58,307 bases of DNA, from positions 1 through 58,307 of the forward strand of contig DVMH01000015.1 in the NCBI GenBank assembly GCA_018715045.1. The letters run 5' to 3'. Both the position numbers and the translations under genes were made by a program. Below the pieces are notes generated by a model that was given only the letters and a program-made list of their open reading frames with translations, was not told the origin of the DNA and did no database searches. Of this stretch, positions 15,494 through 23,708 are shown piece by piece (the first letter of the stretch is position 1; each line of letters opens with the position of its first letter). Source of the DNA: Candidatus Avidehalobacter gallistercoris (GTDB lineage Bacteria; Bacillota; Dehalobacteriia; UBA4068; UBA4997).

Positions 15494-15932
15494 GTTTCGT
15501 TTTCTCCAATTCTTTTCTTAACTGCTTCAATGCCGCCAATTTCCAGTAGTTGGCTGTGCTTCTGCTTCGTCTGTATTCATTTCCGATTTTCGTATCGGTG
15601 TAACCGAAAAAGAAATACATAAGCAGAACAGTACGCCTTTGCTCTGACAGATTGGTTAATGCGTGGGCTAACCGTTCACTCTCAACAATAACTTCTTTTC
15701 CTTTCACGACAAAAACAGTCGGCTTCTCGTAGACATACTGCTCAAAGTAGTTATCGGTTGAAAATGGCTCAAAAGGTGTTTCTGACATCAGATAATCAAG
15801 GGATACTTCATGTTTATGCTTCCTTCCGAAATCGCGGTATGCGTTGATTGCCGCATTACGGAGAACAACATTACAGAACGCGGCAAAGGTGTACTCGGTA
15901 TGCTCCATGAATTGTTCAGAATACTTCATCAT
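15483..15932 (-). CDS. Sigma-70 family factor of conjugative transposons (Tn916 Orf7-like)
   Basis: 149 residues. Region 2-like helices occur near the N-terminus (FAAFCNVVLRNAAINAYRDFGRKHKHEVSLDYL), and a region 4 helix-turn-helix lies near 95-140 (LAHALTNLSEQRRTVLLMYFFFGYTDTKIGNEYRRSRSTANYWKLAALKQLR). Length and pattern match the transposon sigma factor. GGGGGTGAG precedes two adjacent ATG codons. The integrase and conjugation genes it would serve are not here, so it may be a stranded module. Confidence 0.8.
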   Translation of the reverse strand: MMKYSEQFMEHTEYTFAAFCNVVLRNAAINAYRDFGRKHKHEVSLDYLMSETPFEPFSTDNYFEQYVYEKPTVFVVKGKEVIVESERLAHALTNLSEQRRTVLLMYFFFGYTDTKIGNEYRRSRSTANYWKLAALKQLRKELEKTKHEE

Positions 15933-16258
15933 AACTCACCCCCTTTCTTCCCAGTAGGGGGCTATCGCAACAAATGCCCATGAAGCATAAAGCCACATGA
16001 GCGTTTGGGTAATACATGATTATTGGATTCGCGGAGCGGTTCCAATAATATGAGTTATTAAGACATACTAAATGATTTGACAGTTCATACTTATAAGCGG
16101 AATATCCTGTTTCTGTGAACAGGATTTTTTTGACCTATCAAATGGTTGTAATGTGAAGAAAAAAGGTATAGCGACACCCTCCATAATGCTGTCCCCTAAA
16201 AACATGAAACTATTTTGAACCTTATCTAAACGGAAAATGGCGGCTGACTGTGTAAAAA
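15933..16258. other. Intergenic stretch between MATE pump and sigma factor
   Basis: No convincing gene. A short minus-strand frame at 16068-16262 lacks a ribosome-binding site and homology. The main feature is the plus-strand terminator at 16104-16130. The right part is A+T rich and could hold the sigma-gene promoter on the minus strand, but I cannot pin it. Confidence 0.35.
16104..16130 (+). terminator. Rho-independent terminator with no plus-strand gene before it
   Basis: ATCCTGTT (16104-16111) / AACAGGAT (16118-16125), 6-base loop, then a T-run to 16130. Both flanking genes are on the minus strand, so this terminator points the wrong way for them and suggests a short plus-strand RNA or a scar. 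Confidence 0.6.
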
Positions 16259-17575
16259 TCATTTTTTACCTTTTATCTGTAACAGCGATACAAGCATTGA
16301 AGCCACCGCCGCGCAGATGTGGCTAACAAGTACAGCTATCCATATTCCGTTTAGTCCGAAGCCTAATGATGAAAGCAGATATGCTAAAGGCATACGGACA
16401 ACGATATAATAGAAAATCATTAAGAACATACTTTTGTCAGGTTTACCCAGACCATTTAATACGCCAAGAAAGCAATTTGTAACTGTGTTCAGAACATAGC
16501 CAATACTTACAGTTAAAAAATACACACTAACAATCGTTGCTACGTCTGCGCTACTTACAAAAAAGCCAGAGAGTTGTCTTGAAAATATCACTATGACACC
16601 GGAAAGAACGAGAAGCAGTACACACCCATATTTCAAAGCACATTTTAAGTAATCTTTTGCGCGGTCAATTCGCTGTCCGCCGATACATTGCCCTACGATA
16701 ACAGTCAAAACCATATTCAGAGCCATAGCCGGATAAAAAAGAATCGTTTCCAGTTTTCCCGTAATTCCATACGCCGCAATCGCAGTAATGCTATATGTAC
16801 TTACCAGTGCAGTTAAAAATGTTGTGCTTACCGCCGGAATACTATGCTGAACGATAGACGGTATTGCTTTTCCAATAATCGGGAAAATGTCCGCTTTATC
16901 AAACCAAGTAATGTGCATGGAAAAGAATTTTTTCCTTTTCAGATATATAACCATAAAAATCAAGCAAATGCCCTGTGAAAGTAAAGTTGCAATCGCCGCC
17001 CCATGAAAACCGACAAAATGAATAAAAATAGGGTCAAGGATTGCGTTTAATACAGTTGACACAAGCATAGCAATCGCTTGAAACATAGAATTTCCGAAGC
17101 TCCGTAAAACCGCAGTAAAATACAGATACAGATAAACTGCAAAATATCCCAGTACATAAATAGAAAGATAGCTGTATGCCATATCATACGTTTCCGCCGG
17201 AGTATTCAAAGCGGTTAAAATATGCGGCAGAAATATTTCAAGTACCAAAGTAATCATCAAAGAAAAGACAATCGCAATGATAAATGAAGTGGCAATCAAA
17301 CTCTCTACTCGTTTTTGATTTTTTGAGCCGATTGCCTGTGAGAGTAAAATAGAAATACCATTTGTCGCTCCCATTGCAACTGATGTTAAAATTAAGATAA
17401 TCGGTGTAGAGTTTGTTAAAGCGGCATAGGCAGTTTCGCCTAAAAGATTTCCAATCCATAAGCTATCCACAAGGTTATAAGCCATGTTTAAGAACATAGC
17501 CACAATCATGGGTAATGCCATAGCCATTAAGCAGCGTTTTGTATTTCCCCCAATAAAATCAATTTTTGTTTGCAT
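16259..17575 (-). CDS. MATE family efflux transporter
   Basis: 438 residues with about 12 transmembrane helices in two six-helix halves. The N-terminal MALPMIVAMFLNMAYNLVDSLWIGNLLGETAYAALTNSTPI and the matching block in the second half (residues about 230-300) are MATE signatures. It should export cationic drugs or dyes using Na+ or H+. Start: ATG at 17575 with GGAAG at the right distance; longer in-frame starts have no site. A TetR gene lies upstream on the same strand, with operator-like sites between. Together with tnpW/tnpX this looks like element cargo. Confidence 0.88.
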   Translation of the reverse strand: MQTKIDFIGGNTKRCLMAMALPMIVAMFLNMAYNLVDSLWIGNLLGETAYAALTNSTPIILILTSVAMGATNGISILLSQAIGSKNQKRVESLIATSFIIAIVFSLMITLVLEIFLPHILTALNTPAETYDMAYSYLSIYVLGYFAVYLYLYFTAVLRSFGNSMFQAIAMLVSTVLNAILDPIFIHFVGFHGAAIATLLSQGICLIFMVIYLKRKKFFSMHITWFDKADIFPIIGKAIPSIVQHSIPAVSTTFLTALVSTYSITAIAAYGITGKLETILFYPAMALNMVLTVIVGQCIGGQRIDRAKDYLKCALKYGCVLLLVLSGVIVIFSRQLSGFFVSSADVATIVSVYFLTVSIGYVLNTVTNCFLGVLNGLGKPDKSMFLMIFYYIVVRMPLAYLLSSLGFGLNGIWIAVLVSHICAAVASMLVSLLQIKGKK

Positions 17576-17599
17576 GTAAATCTTCCTTTCTTTAAGTGA

Positions 17600-17695
17600 A
17601 TGAATAACACTCATATTTTTCAATTTATGATAGCTTCCACAAATGGAAGCTCCAATGTTATAATTTAATCAGTACATTGAATGAATACCATTCAT
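17600..17695 (-). promoter_or_regulatory. TetR operator sites upstream of the MATE gene
   Basis: Perfect dyad ATGAA-N5-TTCAT at 17681-17695 and a one-mismatch copy ATGAA-N5-CTCAT at 17600-17614, matching the site in front of the TetR gene. Between them is a hairpin, AGCTTCC/GGAAGCT (17632-17651), in the presumed leader. The arrangement suggests TetR repression of the pump. Confidence 0.65.
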
Positions 17696-17742
17696 CTATA
17701 CACTATAAGATTGCCCCCTACCACCAGAGCAGGGAGCTACAA

Positions 17743-18303
17743 TTATAACCGTAGCGCATAAATCAAAAGGCTACGAATATACTTTTCTTTTTCTTCTGCG
17801 GTATATTCCTTGTTAAGTAAAATACCGATTTGACCGTAAACGCAAAATAAAGCCGTCGCTCTCGTGTCGTCTATGCTGATTTCGCCTTTTTCCTTTGCGT
17901 GTTCCAGTAATTTAGCAACTACCTTTGAAAGTTTCTCGCAGACTTTTAACATCAGTTGGTCGTGAAATTTTTTATTTTCCACAACATGAAGCGTTTTATA
18001 ATAACTGCTATCTTCTGTTTCCACCATGATAGGCATTGTTTCAATAAGTTCTTTCAATGTCATTTTATCATGGCTCGACGGAACAGAAAAGCGGCTTACA
18101 AGCTCATCTGCATATTGCTCGATTGCGCTGTCAAAAAGAGCTTCTTTTGACGGAAAATATCGGTAACACAATCCCTGTGCAACGCCTATGGTTTTTGCAA
18201 TGTCAGCAATAGAGGTTTTTTCATAGCCCTTTTCATAGAAAAGCCGCATAGCAGTATCTAATATTTCCTGTTTACGTTCCTCTGGTTCTTTCGTAATACG
18301 CAT
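17743..18303 (-). CDS. TetR family transcriptional repressor
   Basis: 186 residues. The N-terminal DNA-binding domain (about 10-55) reads RKQEILDTAMRLFYEKGYEKTSIADIAKTIGVAQGLCYRYFPSKEALF, a textbook TetR HTH. The C-terminal helical ligand-binding and dimer domain is unassigned. AAAGGAGG precedes ATG 18303; an upstream in-frame start at 18324 lacks a site. It is the likely repressor of the adjacent MATE gene and of itself, since the same ATGAA-N5-TTCAT dyad occurs in front of both. Confidence 0.85.
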   Translation of the reverse strand: MRITKEPEERKQEILDTAMRLFYEKGYEKTSIADIAKTIGVAQGLCYRYFPSKEALFDSAIEQYADELVSRFSVPSSHDKMTLKELIETMPIMVETEDSSYYKTLHVVENKKFHDQLMLKVCEKLSKVVAKLLEHAKEKGEISIDDTRATALFCVYGQIGILLNKEYTAEEKEKYIRSLLIYALRL

Positions 18304-18353
18304 ACCGCACCTCCTTTCTAACAAACATCATAGCACGTCCTTTTTCAAAAGTC

Positions 18354-18370
18354 AATGAATAATGTTCATT
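18354..18370 (-). promoter_or_regulatory. TetR autoregulatory operator
   Basis: AATGAA-N5-TTCATT at 18354-18370, a perfect dyad about 50 nt upstream of the TetR start codon, identical in half-site and spacing to the pump operator. Confidence 0.65.
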
Positions 18371-18514
18371 CAAATATTCTTTAGAAATAAGATTGGCATT
18401 TCCGGCGCGTCCTCCGTAGTAGGGAGTAAGGAAAGTTTTTTCTTAAATTTTTATGAAATTTTCGGCAAAATCACCCTGTGCGGTGTTGTAGGTAGTGAGA
18501 GGAAAATCAGAGGG

Positions 18515-18598
18515 TTTGGGAATCTTCCCAACAAGCAAAAATCGCCCGCTGTCGACAGACAGAAAACGGACGATTTTACGGAAAGGGTACCCCTTTCC
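18515..18598. repeat. Three consecutive hairpins upstream of tnpW
   Basis: TTGGGAA/TTCCCAA (18516-18531); a nested stem with AAAATCG...CGATTTT outside and CTGTC/GACAG inside (18537-18578); and GGAAAGGG/CCCTTTCC with a 3-base loop (18580-18598). They lie in the leader between the TetR and tnpW genes. Terminator, attenuator or recombinase-site roles are possible. Confidence 0.55.
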
Positions 18599-18651
18599 TA
18601 TGCTTGCTATTCAGCTTTCACTTCAACAAACTACGAAAGGACGGGAAAGGA

Positions 18652-18909
18652 ATGGAAAGGAAACAAGATATTGAAAACAGTGGATTTATACCACAAAAGG
18701 GCAATCCGCTACATGAAACTGTCACTTACAAAATCGGCGGCACAATTTTTGAAGTGTCAACGATTTGCGGCGGCTCCGAACCTCTTTATAGCAAAATGGA
18801 GCGGCTCATAAAAGCGGAATCCGGCAAAACGCCTACTGACAAAGAAAAAGAAGTCCGCTATAATGAGGATAGCAACCTGTTTGTCGGGCGTTCATTACAG
18901 GAGGAATGA
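18652..18909 (+). CDS. tnpW: Transposon-encoded TnpW-like protein
   Basis: 85 residues. The core GNPLHETVTYKIGGTIFEVSTICGGSEPLYSKMERLIK fits the TnpW pattern, a small protein encoded just before TnpX-type recombinases. The remainder is charged and probably disordered. ATG 18652 has GGGAAAGG upstream; an earlier in-frame start has none. The gene ends 4 nt before the recombinase ATG. Role is unknown, presumably regulatory or accessory in the element. Confidence 0.7.
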   Translation: MERKQDIENSGFIPQKGNPLHETVTYKIGGTIFEVSTICGGSEPLYSKMERLIKAESGKTPTDKEKEVRYNEDSNLFVGRSLQEE

Positions 18910-18913
18910 ACAC

Positions 18914-20563
18914 ATGACAGCAAAAAATTATCCCGACAACATTACCGCTTTATATGCCCGTTTAAGTCAAGAGGACGCTTTAGACGGAGAGAGCAACAGC
19001 ATTGCCAATCAAAGGAAAATCCTGCTCAAATACGCAACGGACAATCATTTTCCCAATCCTACATTTTTCATTGACGACGGCGTATCGGGCGTTACGTTTG
19101 ACAGACCTGGTTGGAATGAGATGATAGGACTTTCGGAAGCCGGGAAGGTCAAGACCGTTATCGTAAAGGATATGTCCCGTATGGGGCGTGATTATCTGAA
19201 AGTCGGCTATTACACCGAGAGTTTCTTTGCCGAGCGTGATATTCGCTATATCGCAATCAATGACGGCGTAGACAGCGACAAAGGCGAGAATGATTTTACC
19301 CCTTTCAGAAACTTGTTCAACGACTTTTATGCACGAGATACAAGCAAAAAAATTCGCGCGGTCATGCGGTCAAAGGGTAATGCAGGGGAACACCTCTGTA
19401 CCAATCCGCCCTATGGGTACAGGAAAGACCCGGCAGACAAAAAGAAATGGATTGTGGACGAAGAAGCCGCCGAGGTGGTAAAGAGGATTTTTGACTTGTG
19501 CATTGCAGGAAAAGGACCAATGCAGATAGCAAAAATGCTGACGGCAGATAAGGTTTTAACGGTCAAAGCCCACTATGCAAAGCAGAATGGAAGAACTATG
19601 CCTGACAATCCTTATCGTTGGTCTGTGGAGAGCATACGGGGGATATTGGAACGCCCGGAATATACGGGCTGTACGGTCAATTTCAAGACCTATTCCAAAT
19701 CCCACAAACTGAAAAAGCGTCTGCAAAATGCGCCCGAAAATCAACGGATTTTCCTCAATACCCAACCTGCCATTATCGAGGAACAAGTATTTGAGAGGGT
19801 GCAAGAATTAAGAGCAAACAAACGCCGCCCCGCAAAGCAGGCTGAACGTTAAGGTCTGTTTTCTGGCTTGTTGTATTGTGCCGATTGCGGAAGCAAACTT
19901 CACTTTGCAACGGGTAAGAACATGACGCCAGAACAAGACTGTTACCGTTGCTCAAAGTACAAAAGTAATACCGGCGATTGTACTATGCACTATATCCGTG
20001 AAGAAACGCTAAAGCTTTTCGTCCTGCAAAGGATATTTGATGTAACAGCTATGTTCTTTGACGATATACAGAGCTTTCAAAACATGGTTTATCAGCAGAG
20101 GTTTGAGGAAGCGGAAAAAGCAGTAAAGCGGCAAAAGAAAGAATTAGAACAGGCAAGGAAACGGATTGCCGAACTTGACCGTATTTTCAAGCGAATTTAC
20201 GAGGACGATATTAACGGCACAATCAGTCACGAGCGATTTTTGAAACTGTCCGCCGAGTATGAAGCGGAACAAAAGGAACTGACAGAATTTGTCAAGGTAG
20301 AGCAAGCCGCCGTTGATACCTACGAACAGGACAGGACGGATTTTGACAGCTTCGCCGCCGTTATCCGCAAATATGTGGGAATACGAGAATTAACGCCTAC
20401 TATCGTCAATGAGTTTGTAAAGAAAATCATTGTCCACGCGCCGGACAAATCCAGCGGACACCGCAGACAAAAGATTGAAATTGTCTGGAACTTTATCGGG
20501 GAACTGGAACAGGACGAGAACAAGCAGACCATTGAACGGCAAAGAAAAGGCAGAACGTCATAG
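18914..20563 (+). pseudogene. tnpX: TnpX-like large serine recombinase split by one in-frame stop
   Basis: The full frame is about 549 codons. The N-terminal resolvase domain is intact, with catalytic Ser in ALYARLSQED and later RMGRDYLKVG. The recombinase domain, the zinc ribbon (LLYCADCGSKL ... CYRCS) and the coiled-coil plus DUF4368-type tail (IVHAPDKSSGHRRQKIEIVWNFIGELE) follow. At 19850-19852 a TAA interrupts AER-stop-GLFSGLLYC, in the same frame on both sides. A C-to-T change in CAA would explain it. The first half (312 residues) lacks the zinc ribbon and tail and should be inactive. AGGAGG precedes ATG 18914. Confidence 0.85.
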
Positions 20564-20688
20564 CCTTTTGACTATGCCGCCCTGCGGTAATACAATTACT
20601 TCCTTGTGGGCGTGTGCCTTTTGGCAGGGGCATTTTTATTTTAATTTAAGTTAATCTGTATTAGCATTATGACGTACATGTGAACTTG

Positions 20689-21483
20689 TTATCCAAGCAA
20701 CATTCTGTCATTATCCAAATCTTCACCTGCGACACTGGCAAACTTTGCCAGCAAATCTTCCACCGTCAAATGCTTTTTTTCTTCGCCGGCAATATCCAGA
20801 ATAATCTTGCCATCTTTCAGCATGATCAGACGGTTGCCGTGAGCTATAGCGTCGCGCATATTGTGCGTCACCATCAACGCGGTTAGCTTTTCCTCCGCAA
20901 TAATACGGTCGGAAATATCCAGGACCTTAGCGGCAGTTTTCGGGTCAAGTGCGGCCGTGTGCTCGTCCAGCAACAGCAAATCTGGTTTGGTGAGCGTTGC
21001 CATCAACAGCGTCAGCGCCTGACGTTGGCCGCCGGAAAGCAGCCCCACCTTGGTGGTTAGCCTGTTTTCCAGACCCAAATCCAGCGTTTTTAACAGTTCG
21101 TGATATTTTTCACGCTCCTCGCCGGTGATACCCCAGCGCAGGGTGCGCTTTTTGCCGCGTCGCAGTGCCAGCGCCAGATTTTCCTGAATTTCCATATAAG
21201 CGGCGGTGCCCAGCATCGGATCCTGGAACACGCGGCCAAGGTAGGCAGCCCGCTTGTATTCTGGCAGAGCTGTTACATCAGTGCCGTTGATGACGATAGA
21301 GCCGGAATCGATCGGCCAAACGCCGGAAATGGCGTTCAGCATGGTGGATTTGCCCGCGCCATTGCCGCCGATAACGGTCGTGAAATCGCCGGGATTCAGG
21401 TGCAGATTCAGCCCGTTCAGGGCGTGCTTCTCGTTGATAGTGCCGATATTGAACGTTTTGTAGACGTTGTTTAATTGCAGCAT
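20689..21483 (-). CDS. ABC transporter ATP-binding protein
   Basis: 264 residues. Walker A GGNGAGKST (about 38-46), Q-loop region, signature LLSGGQRQ (about 148-155), Walker B LLLLDEHTAALD (about 168-179) and the H-loop TH are all present. It is the ATPase of the importer formed with the two upstream genes, 1 nt after the permease gene. This type pairs with PF04392 solute-binding proteins, several of which bind aromatic amino acids. Confidence 0.92.
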   Translation of the reverse strand: MLQLNNVYKTFNIGTINEKHALNGLNLHLNPGDFTTVIGGNGAGKSTMLNAISGVWPIDSGSIVINGTDVTALPEYKRAAYLGRVFQDPMLGTAAYMEIQENLALALRRGKKRTLRWGITGEEREKYHELLKTLDLGLENRLTTKVGLLSGGQRQALTLLMATLTKPDLLLLDEHTAALDPKTAAKVLDISDRIIAEEKLTALMVTHNMRDAIAHGNRLIMLKDGKIILDIAGEEKKHLTVEDLLAKFASVAGEDLDNDRMLLG

Positions 21484-21484
21484 A

Positions 21485-22399
21485 TCACTTTTTGCCCCCT
21501 TTCAGCTTGTTCCACCAGGCTTTGATCTGCGGCAACGCCAAGCATATAGCCACCGTGATGGCGGTGAATAGCTTTAAGTCGTTTGCGGGCATACCTGCTT
21601 TCAGCACCAGTGCGATAATTACGCGGTAGGTGATAGCGCCTAAAGTCAGCGAAAGCAGGGTGCGTTTGAACGATTTGGTGCCGAACAGCACTTCGCCGAT
21701 GATGACCGAAGCCAGACCGATGACGATAGCGCCAGTGCCCATCTGCACGTCGGCATACGACTGGTTCTGGGCGATCAGCGCGCCGGACATGGCCACCAGA
21801 CCGTTAGAGAGCATCAGACCCAGCAAAATCATGGTGTCGGTGTTCACACCCTGTGCCCTTACCATCTGTGGGTTGTTGCCGGTAGCGCGTATGGCCGAGC
21901 CAAGCTCGGTACCGAAAAACCAATAAAGAATGGCCGAAACCACCAGGCAGATCAGCAGCCCGCAGATAAGAATGGCCACATTCTTGGTCATAATGCCATG
22001 CTCGGCCAGCAAAGGCATAAACGGCAGCCCTTCCAACGGCGTAAATACGTTGGTCGTGTTTAACAGGGCTATGTTGGCGCGCCCCATAATGCGCAGGTTG
22101 ACGGAATAGAGCGCGATCATGGTCAGAATACCAGCCAGCAGCGCGGGGATTTTCAGTTTGGTGTGCAGCAGCCCGGTCACTGCGCCGCAGATAAGACCCA
22201 CCAGCAGCGCCAACAGCGTGCCCGCCCAGGGATTCATGCCTCCGGTGATGCAGACCGCGCCCACGGCAGCGCCCGTAACCAGCGTACCTTCAACCGAAAG
22301 GTCGGCGATATCCAGCAGACGGAAAGTGATATACACTCCCATCGTCATCACTGCCCACAGCGAGCCCAGCGCAATAGCGCCCAGAATGATGTTTAACAT
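21485..22399 (-). CDS. ABC transporter permease (PF04392-type system)
   Basis: 304 residues with about eight to nine transmembrane helices in the branched-chain-like permease fold. The segment TFRLLDIADLSVEGTLVTGAAVGAV near the N-terminus and RATGNNPQMVRAQGVNTDTMILLGLMLSNGLVAMSGAL in the middle are typical of permeases paired with PF04392 binding proteins. Only one permease gene is present, so the channel is presumably a homodimer. The substrate is undetermined; tryptophan or tyrosine uptake is known for some relatives. Confidence 0.88.
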   Translation of the reverse strand: MLNIILGAIALGSLWAVMTMGVYITFRLLDIADLSVEGTLVTGAAVGAVCITGGMNPWAGTLLALLVGLICGAVTGLLHTKLKIPALLAGILTMIALYSVNLRIMGRANIALLNTTNVFTPLEGLPFMPLLAEHGIMTKNVAILICGLLICLVVSAILYWFFGTELGSAIRATGNNPQMVRAQGVNTDTMILLGLMLSNGLVAMSGALIAQNQSYADVQMGTGAIVIGLASVIIGEVLFGTKSFKRTLLSLTLGAITYRVIIALVLKAGMPANDLKLFTAITVAICLALPQIKAWWNKLKGGKK

Positions 22400-22485
22400 A
22401 AGAGACCTCTTGTTGCGTTAAAGATATACAGCAAGGAGCGGCAGACTGCTGCTCCTTGCTGCTGTTTAGCGTTAAAACTTTCTGC

Positions 22486-23496
22486 TTATTCGGCTTCGGC
22501 AGAGGGATAGACAACGTATTCAGCCAGATCTTCCGGCACAGTTACGCCTAAAGCTTCCAGCGAGTCGCCGTTCAGGCAGTATTCAAAATCAGAAGAACCC
22601 TGGATCGGCATGGTGGCCGGATCAGCGCCGTTGGCCAGGATGTCGATTGCCATTAAACCAGCCTGATAGCCGATGCCATAGTAGGTGAGGCCAACGGTGG
22701 CGGTGCCGCCGCTACGAACCATGTTGGATTCGCCGCAGATGGTCGGAATGCCGGCAGCCTGCGTAACTTCGTTTACAGTCGGCATCGCGGATGCAAAGTT
22801 ATTATCAGTCGGGATGTAAATTGCGTCGCACTCGCTGACGATTGCCTGAGTTGCCTGCTGAATATCATTGGTGTTGGTGATGGTGCGTTCAACTGTGGCG
22901 ATTCCTTTGGTTGCCAGGTAATCCTTGGCAATCTGGCACTGCAGCACGGAATTATCCTCAGAGGAGGTATAAAGGAATCCGACAGTCTGAATGTCGGGGA
23001 ACAGCTGGAGCATCAGGTCGATCTGGTCGGATATGGGGTTCATATCCGAAGTGCCGGTGATGTTGCCGCCGGGTTCTTCATCGGAGGCAACCAGACCCGC
23101 CTTGGTGAAGCTGGTGACGGCGGTGGCCACAATCGGGATCTCGGTGGTTTTGCCAGCCATAGCCTGCGTGGAGTGAGTGGCAATGCAGAAAGCCAGGTCA
23201 ACGTTTTCCGATACGAACTTGTCCGCGATGGTGGACAGGTTGTTGGTATCGCCCTGGCCGTTTTCCAGCAGCAGGGTGATGTTTTCACCATCAACGTAAC
23301 CGTTTTCGGCCAGCGCTGCAATAAAGCCTTCCTGCGCCAGGTTTAGCGCTTCATGATCCATCATCTGCATAATGCCGATTTTGTAGTTGGCGGTTTGATT
23401 GCCGCCGTCGTTTGAGGGCTGATTGTCGCTGCCGCAGCCCGTCAGAGCCAGACACAGGGCAAACAGCACGGCCAGCATTTTTGTTAATTTCTTCAT
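22486..23496 (-). CDS. ABC transporter substrate-binding lipoprotein (PF04392)
   Basis: 336 residues. The N-terminus MKKLTKMLAVLFALCLALTGC is a lipoprotein signal with lipobox LTGC, so the protein is tethered outside the membrane by Cys21. The mature part has the two-lobe periplasmic-binding fold: NYKIGIMQMMDHEALN, then an ENVDLAFCIATHSTQAMAG segment, then TFTKAGLV-like hinge blocks and GGTATVGLTYYGIGYQAG. This is the TrpX/PF04392 type. It is first in a three-gene operon read from the strong promoter at 23571-23599; an 86-nt gap separates it from the permease gene. Confidence 0.9.
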   Translation of the reverse strand: MKKLTKMLAVLFALCLALTGCGSDNQPSNDGGNQTANYKIGIMQMMDHEALNLAQEGFIAALAENGYVDGENITLLLENGQGDTNNLSTIADKFVSENVDLAFCIATHSTQAMAGKTTEIPIVATAVTSFTKAGLVASDEEPGGNITGTSDMNPISDQIDLMLQLFPDIQTVGFLYTSSEDNSVLQCQIAKDYLATKGIATVERTITNTNDIQQATQAIVSECDAIYIPTDNNFASAMPTVNEVTQAAGIPTICGESNMVRSGGTATVGLTYYGIGYQAGLMAIDILANGADPATMPIQGSSDFEYCLNGDSLEALGVTVPEDLAEYVVYPSAEAE

Positions 23497-23570
23497 CTTT
23501 TATACAACCTCCTGAAAAGTTTGATTTTGGTTGAGCCGGGTATATGTCACATCGGCTGCATACTGAAAAA

Positions 23571-23599
23571 ATTATAGCCAAACAGGGTGAATTTGTCAA
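23571..23599 (-). promoter_or_regulatory. Perfect consensus promoter of the ABC importer operon
   Basis: Minus strand TTGACA (23599-23594), 17-bp spacer, TATAAT (23576-23571). Both hexamers match consensus. It is about 75 nt upstream of the binding-protein start; AGGAGG precedes that ATG. Confidence 0.85.
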
Positions 23600-23632
23600 T
23601 AACTGTGCACTTTATATATAAAATAAAAAATA

Positions 23633-23661
23633 TTTGCAATGTGCTTTACCTGTGTTATAAT
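23633..23661 (+). promoter_or_regulatory. Promoter of the phoH operon
   Basis: TTTGCA (23633-23638), 17-bp spacer, TATAAT (23656-23661), divergent from the importer promoter, 48 nt before the preferred phoH start. Confidence 0.6.
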
Positions 23662-23708
23662 AACATTGGTATAGTATGGAATACTGCGCTGATATGGGAG
23701 GACGTAAT

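Noticed and set aside
16068-16262. 64-codon minus-strand frame after the MATE gene
   Set aside because: No ribosome site and no recognisable pattern, and its coding sense crosses the terminator hairpin.
19850-19852. Programmed read-through or reassigned TAA in the recombinase
   Set aside because: TAA ends many genes in this window and there is no recoding signal; a simple nonsense mutation is more economical.
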